A DNA stretch of 64,000 bases, taken from NCBI RefSeq assembly GCF_000152945.2, contig NC_020830.1, forward strand, positions 930,001 to 994,000, given 5' to 3'. Within the stretch, counting starts at the first letter, position 1. Every line of letters begins with the position of its first letter. Source of the stretch: Polaribacter sp. MED152. Lineage in GTDB: Bacteria > Bacteroidota > Bacteroidia > Flavobacteriales > Flavobacteriaceae. This document shows positions 59,963-64,000 of the stretch, in pieces. The translations under genes were made by a program, and so were the position numbers. Below the pieces are notes generated by a model, which saw nothing but the letters and a program-made list of their open reading frames with translations, did no database searches and was not told the origin of the DNA.

Positions 59963-60793
59963 ATGGATAAAATATTAGTTCCTATCGATTTTTCTAAGAG
60001 ATCTGAATTTGCCTGTAAAATGGCATCTAGAATTGCAAAGAAATCTAACAGCACAGTGTACTTATTGCATATGATAGAATTGCCATCTGGAATTGTAGAC
60101 ATGGGTGCAGGAAGCAACTTTAGTATTCCTGAAAGCATGTTGTATTTAAGAAAAATTAGAGATCGAATTTTAGAGTTTAAAACCGATTTTTTTGATGAAA
60201 GCTATGAAGTGCATCATGCCATTCGTTTTCAAAAACCATATGAGGGTATTTTGCAATATGCTGAAAAAATTGAAGCAGATTTAATTGTTATGGGTTCTAA
60301 GGGACATTCTGAATTTGAAGAAATTCTTATTGGTTCTAATACAGAAAAAGTAGTAAGAAGAGCTCATGTACCTGTTATTGTTGTTAAAAAAGATTCTAAG
60401 AAGTTTAGAATTAAAAACATTGTTTTTGCTTCTAACTTTAAAGACGATAGTAAAAAAGTAGTTTTTAGAAAGTTTCTAGATTTTGCTAATCATTTTAAAA
60501 GTGAAATTCATTTATTAAAAGTTACAACACCTACTAAATTTGAAAGCACTCACGATGCTACCGAAAAAATAGAAAACTTTATTAGGGAATTCGATTTACC
60601 TAAGTTCTCTATTAATATTTACAATGATGCTTCTATTGAGAAAGGTATTCTAAATTTTTCGAGAGATTTAAATGCAGATTTAATTGCATTAAGTACAAGT
60701 GGAAGAAGTGGACTATCTCACTTATTTTCTGCAAGTGTAACCAAATCACTATCTAAAAAAGCATTAAAGCCCATTTTAACAATTAAAGCGTAA
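59963..60793 (+). CDS. Universal stress protein, two UspA domains
   Basis: 276 residues with tandem UspA folds. The first (about 1-142) has the ATP-binding set VMGSKGHSEFEEILIGSNTE (G-x2-G-x9-G-N) and ends VPVIVVKK; the second (about 148-276) has STSGRSGLSHLFSASVTKSL. It is likely a cytoplasmic stress or ATP-sensing protein. It is divergent from rimP and ends 3 bases from the convergent recR, with no terminator between. Confidence 0.92.
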   Translation: MDKILVPIDFSKRSEFACKMASRIAKKSNSTVYLLHMIELPSGIVDMGAGSNFSIPESMLYLRKIRDRILEFKTDFFDESYEVHHAIRFQKPYEGILQYAEKIEADLIVMGSKGHSEFEEILIGSNTEKVVRRAHVPVIVVKKDSKKFRIKNIVFASNFKDDSKKVVFRKFLDFANHFKSEIHLLKVTTPTKFESTHDATEKIENFIREFDLPKFSINIYNDASIEKGILNFSRDLNADLIALSTSGRSGLSHLFSASVTKSLSKKALKPILTIKA

Positions 60794-60796
60794 CCC

Positions 60797-61414
60797 TTAA
60801 TTTTTTATAGATTGAGAAAAAGGAATTCTATTAACAATAGATCTTCCTAAAGTAACTTCATCTGCATACTCTAATTCGTCTCCTACAGAAATTCCGCGAG
60901 CTATGGTAGATGTTGTAATGTTGTATTTTTCTATCTGTTTATAAATATAGAAGTTGGTAGTATCACCTTCCATTGTTGAGCTCAAGGCAAATATCAACTC
61001 TTTAATTATGCCTTTTTCTACCTTATTTACTAAAGATTCTATTTGTAAATTCTGTGGCCCTATGCCTTCTATTGGAGAAATTTTACCACCCAAAACATGG
61101 TACAATCCCTTAAATTGAGAAGTACTTTCTATAGCCATAACATCTCTAATATCTTCTACCACACAAACAATTTCTTCATTTCTTTTAGGATTATTACAAA
61201 TATCACACAAAACCGTATCTGAGATATTATGACATTTTTCACAAGATTTTACATCGTTTCTTAAATGCAACAAGGCTTCTGACAAATAACTTGTATTTTC
61301 TTTAGGCTGCTTTAATAAGTGCAGAACCAAACGTAAAGCTGTACGTTTACCAATACCTGGTAATCTTGAAACTTCGTTTACAGCATTCTCTAAAATTTTT
61401 GACGAAAAATCCAT
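60797..61414 (-). CDS. recR: Recombination protein RecR
   Basis: 205 residues. RecR, with RecO/RecF, loads RecA at gaps. The N-terminal helix-hairpin-helix ([19 protein letters not shown]), the four-Cys zinc site (CEKCHN...CDICNN), the Toprim domain beginning at [14 protein letters not shown], and the C-terminal Walker-B-like end are all present. Length is normal. Confidence 0.97.
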   Translation of the reverse strand: MDFSSKILENAVNEVSRLPGIGKRTALRLVLHLLKQPKENTSYLSEALLHLRNDVKSCEKCHNISDTVLCDICNNPKRNEEIVCVVEDIRDVMAIESTSQFKGLYHVLGGKISPIEGIGPQNLQIESLVNKVEKGIIKELIFALSSTMEGDTTNFYIYKQIEKYNITTSTIARGISVGDELEYADEVTLGRSIVNRIPFSQSIKN

Positions 61415-61514
61415 AGTTGCAAATTTAAATCATTCAAAAGAAAAGAATGAAGAAAAAATAAAAAAGACTGTTAAATAACATATATTCGTGCTTACAAAAT
61501 TGAAATTTATACAT

Positions 61515-62969
61515 ATGCAGCCACTTCATATTTTACTTTTAATAATTGGTTATTTCTCTGTATTAATTCTTATTTCTTACGTTACTGGTAAATCTGCCAA
61601 TAATGCTACGTTTTTTAAGGCAAACAATTCATCACCTTGGTATTTGGTTGCTTTTGGTATGATAGGCGCTTCACTTTCTGGAGTTACATTTATTTCTGTT
61701 CCTGGTTGGGTAGAAGCCCAAAGCATGAGTTACATGCAAATGGTTTTGGGCTATATAGTAGGTTATGCTGTTATTGGCTTAGTATTACTACCTCTTTATT
61801 ATAAACTGAATTTAACATCAATTTACACCTATCTTCAAGATAGATTTGGAAATTATTCCTACAAAACTGGTGCTAGCTATTTTTTATTATCAAGAATCAT
61901 TGGTGCTTCTTTTCGACTGTTTCTAGTAGCTAATGTTTTACAACTCTTATTGTTTGATGAATTTGGAATACCTTTTTGGATTACAGTAACCATAACAATA
62001 CTATTAATTTGGTTGTATACGTTTAAAGGCGGAATTAAAACTATTGTTTGGACAGATACCCTACAAACACTATTTATGCTAATTGCAGTTGGCGTTTGTA
62101 TTTACACCATTTCTAGTGAAATGGAAATTAGCAATTTATTTACTTATGTTACAGACAGTGAACTCTCTAAAACTTTCTTTTTTGATGATTTTAAATCTGG
62201 TGATTATTTTTGGAAACGATTTCTTGCAGGTGCATTTGTGGCTATTGTAATGACAGGATTAGACCAAGATATGATGCAAAAAAATCTTACTTGTAGAAAT
62301 CTAAAGGATGCTCAAAAAAACATGTTTTGGTTTACAATAGTTTTAGTAGTTGTAAACTTCTTCTTTTTAGCTTTAGGAGTGTTACTAACAGATTACGCTC
62401 AAAAAAAAGGAATTGACGCACACAAAGACCAACTTTTTCCTATAATAGCAACCAAAGGTACTTTAGGTTTAGCTACAGCTATTTTCTTTCTACTAGGTTT
62501 AATAGCAGCAGCCTACTCTAGTGCAGATTCTGCATTAACTTCTTTAACCACCTCTTTTAGTATTGACATATTGGAAATAGACAAAAAAGAAAGCGCTGTT
62601 AATCAAGAAAAAATTAGAAAAAAAATACATATAATCTTCTCACTAATTTTAATTGTTACCATCTTAATTTTTAAATATTTTATTGCTGATGAAAGTGTGA
62701 TTGCTAAGATATTTACCTTTGCAAATTACACCTATGGCCCATTATTAGGTTTGTATGCTTTTGGTCTTTTTACGAGGTTTAAATTAAAAGATAAATGGGT
62801 GCCATTCGTCTGTATCTTGTCTCCAATTATTACTTATTTATTGAACTACTATAGCTTAGAATTATACAATTTTAGCTTTGGTTTTGCATTGCTCATCGTT
62901 AATGGACTCGTCACTTTCATAGGTCTTTACACCGTTAAAAGTAGCCAAAAAAAGGCAATTATTGACTGA
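61515..62969 (+). CDS. Sodium:solute symporter
   Basis: 484 residues with about 13 membrane helices, a member of the SSS family. Conserved parts are [39 protein letters not shown] and [20 protein letters not shown] (sodium-site segment). ATG 61515 is chosen over a GTG at 61488 because it starts right before the first helix. The substrate (sugar, proline, sialate or other) cannot be told. Monocistronic. Confidence 0.9.
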   Translation: MQPLHILLLIIGYFSVLILISYVTGKSANNATFFKANNSSPWYLVAFGMIGASLSGVTFISVPGWVEAQSMSYMQMVLGYIVGYAVIGLVLLPLYYKLNLTSIYTYLQDRFGNYSYKTGASYFLLSRIIGASFRLFLVANVLQLLLFDEFGIPFWITVTITILLIWLYTFKGGIKTIVWTDTLQTLFMLIAVGVCIYTISSEMEISNLFTYVTDSELSKTFFFDDFKSGDYFWKRFLAGAFVAIVMTGLDQDMMQKNLTCRNLKDAQKNMFWFTIVLVVVNFFFLALGVLLTDYAQKKGIDAHKDQLFPIIATKGTLGLATAIFFLLGLIAAAYSSADSALTSLTTSFSIDILEIDKKESAVNQEKIRKKIHIIFSLILIVTILIFKYFIADESVIAKIFTFANYTYGPLLGLYAFGLFTRFKLKDKWVPFVCILSPIITYLLNYYSLELYNFSFGFALLIVNGLVTFIGLYTVKSSQKKAIID

Positions 62970-63584
62970 TAATCAGCCATTTAATGAAAAGTTATTAACA
63001 GTTAATACAACTTAATTATCTGATTTTTAAGTATTTACACTCTAAACCCTAACTAAATGTTAATTTTTTAGTTTTAGAGTTAAGAAGAAATCATTATTTT
63101 TTTTACATTTGCATACTTATAAGAAGTACTCTTAAATTACTTGAATAACCCCAAATTCAGCAATTTACCCCTCATTGAACTTTTCATAAGCGAGTAAAAT
63201 TCGTTTATTGTTCAGTTATCGAAATAATACTGTCCTTTAACGAAAAAATCACACCCCTAAGACCAAAATAAGATAATTTTGTTCTTGATAGTAAAGTATT
63301 AACCCTAAATTAAAACTTTTTCGATGAAGAAAAATTTACACCCTAATCCGCAAAACTCTCTGAGATCTTCAGTGAGCCAAAATTCAATTATTAACATAAT
63401 TAAATCCGAATTAGATTTAGGCCAATTACTTTACTAAGGTAAAAGTATAGATTTTTAATGCTTTTTAATTAGCATACGAAATCAACGTCTAACTAACGAT
63501 TCTACCCTAAGTTCGAAACCTCTAAAGTCTTGTTCATAAAGGAGAATAAAAGTTGTAACCCTATTTTATAACCTTTTTCACGCC
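62970..63584 (+). repeat. Gap with dispersed ACCCTAA motifs and a long leader
   Basis: No long gene occurs in this 615-base stretch. A TACATTTG box at 63104-63111 would start a message near 63117 with a leader of about 470 bases ahead of the secreted protein at 63585. ACCCTAA occurs at 63046, 63302, 63340 and 63504, with variants ACCCCTAA at 63253 and ACCCTAT at 63558. A 37-codon ORF (63324-63437) begins MKKNLHPNPQ, loosely like the start of the following protein (MKKITQPQ). Confidence 0.5.
63104..63111 (+). promoter_or_regulatory. -7 box (TACATTTG) of the last gene
   Basis: TACATTTG followed by CATAC fits TAnnTTTG. No good TTG lies 19 bases upstream. It implies a very long 5' untranslated region. 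Confidence 0.4.
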
Positions 63585-64000
63585 ATGAAAAAAATTACAC
63601 AACCCCAAACGAAACAATTCGTTTTCTCTACTCTAGTAAAGAAATTGAATTCAAAAGTCTTATTAACATTTTTGCTTGCTACATTTTTAGGAGCATCAGG
63701 AGTTTTAGCACAAAATACTGCTAATCCTACTGGTAAGGAAAGCATCAGACAATCTAGCAACACAACTGCTAAGTCTGGCTCTAAAACTAATTATGAAGAT
63801 TTTTCTAGCCTAAACAATTTTTCTACAAGTAGTAGAACAAATGTTTGTTCTCCAGAAAGTTCTTTATTAATTACTGAAGCAAGTTCTTGGGGTATTTCTA
63901 GGTCTACTATTAATAATAGTGGAATTCCTTCATTTTGTTTAAGTTTATATGATACTGCTCCAAAGGATGATGATGTATTTAATACTACATTGAATCCTGC
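63585..64000 (+). CDS. Secreted surface protein, 5' part
   Basis: The frame is open from ATG 63585 to the window end (138 codons seen). The N-terminus has an unusually long charged region of about 25 residues (MKKITQPQTKQFVFSTLVKK), then a hydrophobic core (LLTFLLATFLGASGVLAQ) and a probable cleavage at LAQ; the mature start is Ser/Thr/Asn-rich. Such leaders are typical of very large T9SS cargo proteins in Flavobacteria. The rest of the protein is outside the window. Confidence 0.72.
   Translation, partial: MKKITQPQTKQFVFSTLVKKLNSKVLLTFLLATFLGASGVLAQNTANPTGKESIRQSSNTTAKSGSKTNYEDFSSLNNFSTSSRTNVCSPESSLLITEASSWGISRSTINNSGIPSFCLSLYDTAPKDDDVFNTTLNP

Noticed and set aside
61488..61514. GTG start for the sodium:solute symporter
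   Set aside because: ATG 61515 directly precedes the first helix as in family members.
63578..63763. 61-codon ORF on the - strand at the window end
   Set aside because: Antisense to the signal peptide region of the last gene, which is the convincing reading.

Overview
The window is AT-rich, densely packed Bacteroidota DNA, almost certainly from a marine-type member of the Flavobacteriaceae. The evidence is two secreted giants with type-B T9SS (gliding-associated) C-terminal sorting domains, a TonB receptor with a carboxypeptidase-like N-terminal domain followed by a DUF4249-type lipoprotein, a CAL67264-type small membrane protein, a monomeric NADP-isocitrate dehydrogenase, no Shine-Dalgarno sites, and repeated TAnnTTTG promoter boxes. 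A Polaribacter/Tenacibaculum-like genus is a guess. I see no integrase, transposase, phage gene, CRISPR array, rRNA or tRNA.

Layout. 1-2203 is a RimK module (retropepsin-like protease fragment, RimK ligase, AstE/AspA-like deacylase). 2257-6241 holds trmD, rplS and icd, with clear terminators and a 579-base gene-free gap that contains extra hairpins. 6337-10422 is an export module (HlyD adaptor, MacB-type permease, TolC) with no ATPase gene. 10513-13720 is a TonB receptor and its DUF4249 partner. 13775-15883 holds murQ, a small membrane protein and an ATP-grasp enzyme.

16002-24060 is the most unusual neighbourhood. An apparently exported dikinase-like protein (phosphohistidine domain then PEP/pyruvate ATP-grasp domain) is split by a -1 frameshift at an A6 run. 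Next to it are two exported serine hydrolases with complete SxxK/SxN/KSG motifs, and a nucleotide-transporter-like carrier with a long helical-repeat tail. If the signal peptide and the carrier assignment are right, this could be an envelope phosphotransfer pathway with its own nucleotide supply; that is inference.

24147-33178 holds DinB, a secreted basic protein behind a sigma-54-like promoter, ettA, small envelope genes, and a divergent old-yellow-enzyme / SDR-aldehyde dehydrogenase pair separated by an 18-bp perfect palindrome. 33250-37612 is an electrophile/quinone stress cluster (two pirins, MarR, a Cys-less glutaredoxin-like protein, two flavin reductases, OsmC, DoxX-like) with tandem CAAGG repeats at two promoters. 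37710-46527 is an eight-gene same-strand operon (coiled-coil protein, unknown, AAA ATPase, NUDIX, unknown, three membrane proteins) and is the second candidate for an undescribed system.

46766-55100 encodes the two T9SS cargo proteins. 55172-59769 is the rimP-nusA-infB operon with a near-ideal promoter and an intrinsic terminator inside its leader, suggesting NusA-dependent attenuation. The window ends with a universal stress protein, recR, a sodium:solute symporter, a 615-base gap rich in ACCCTAA motifs, and the start of another secreted protein that runs off the end.
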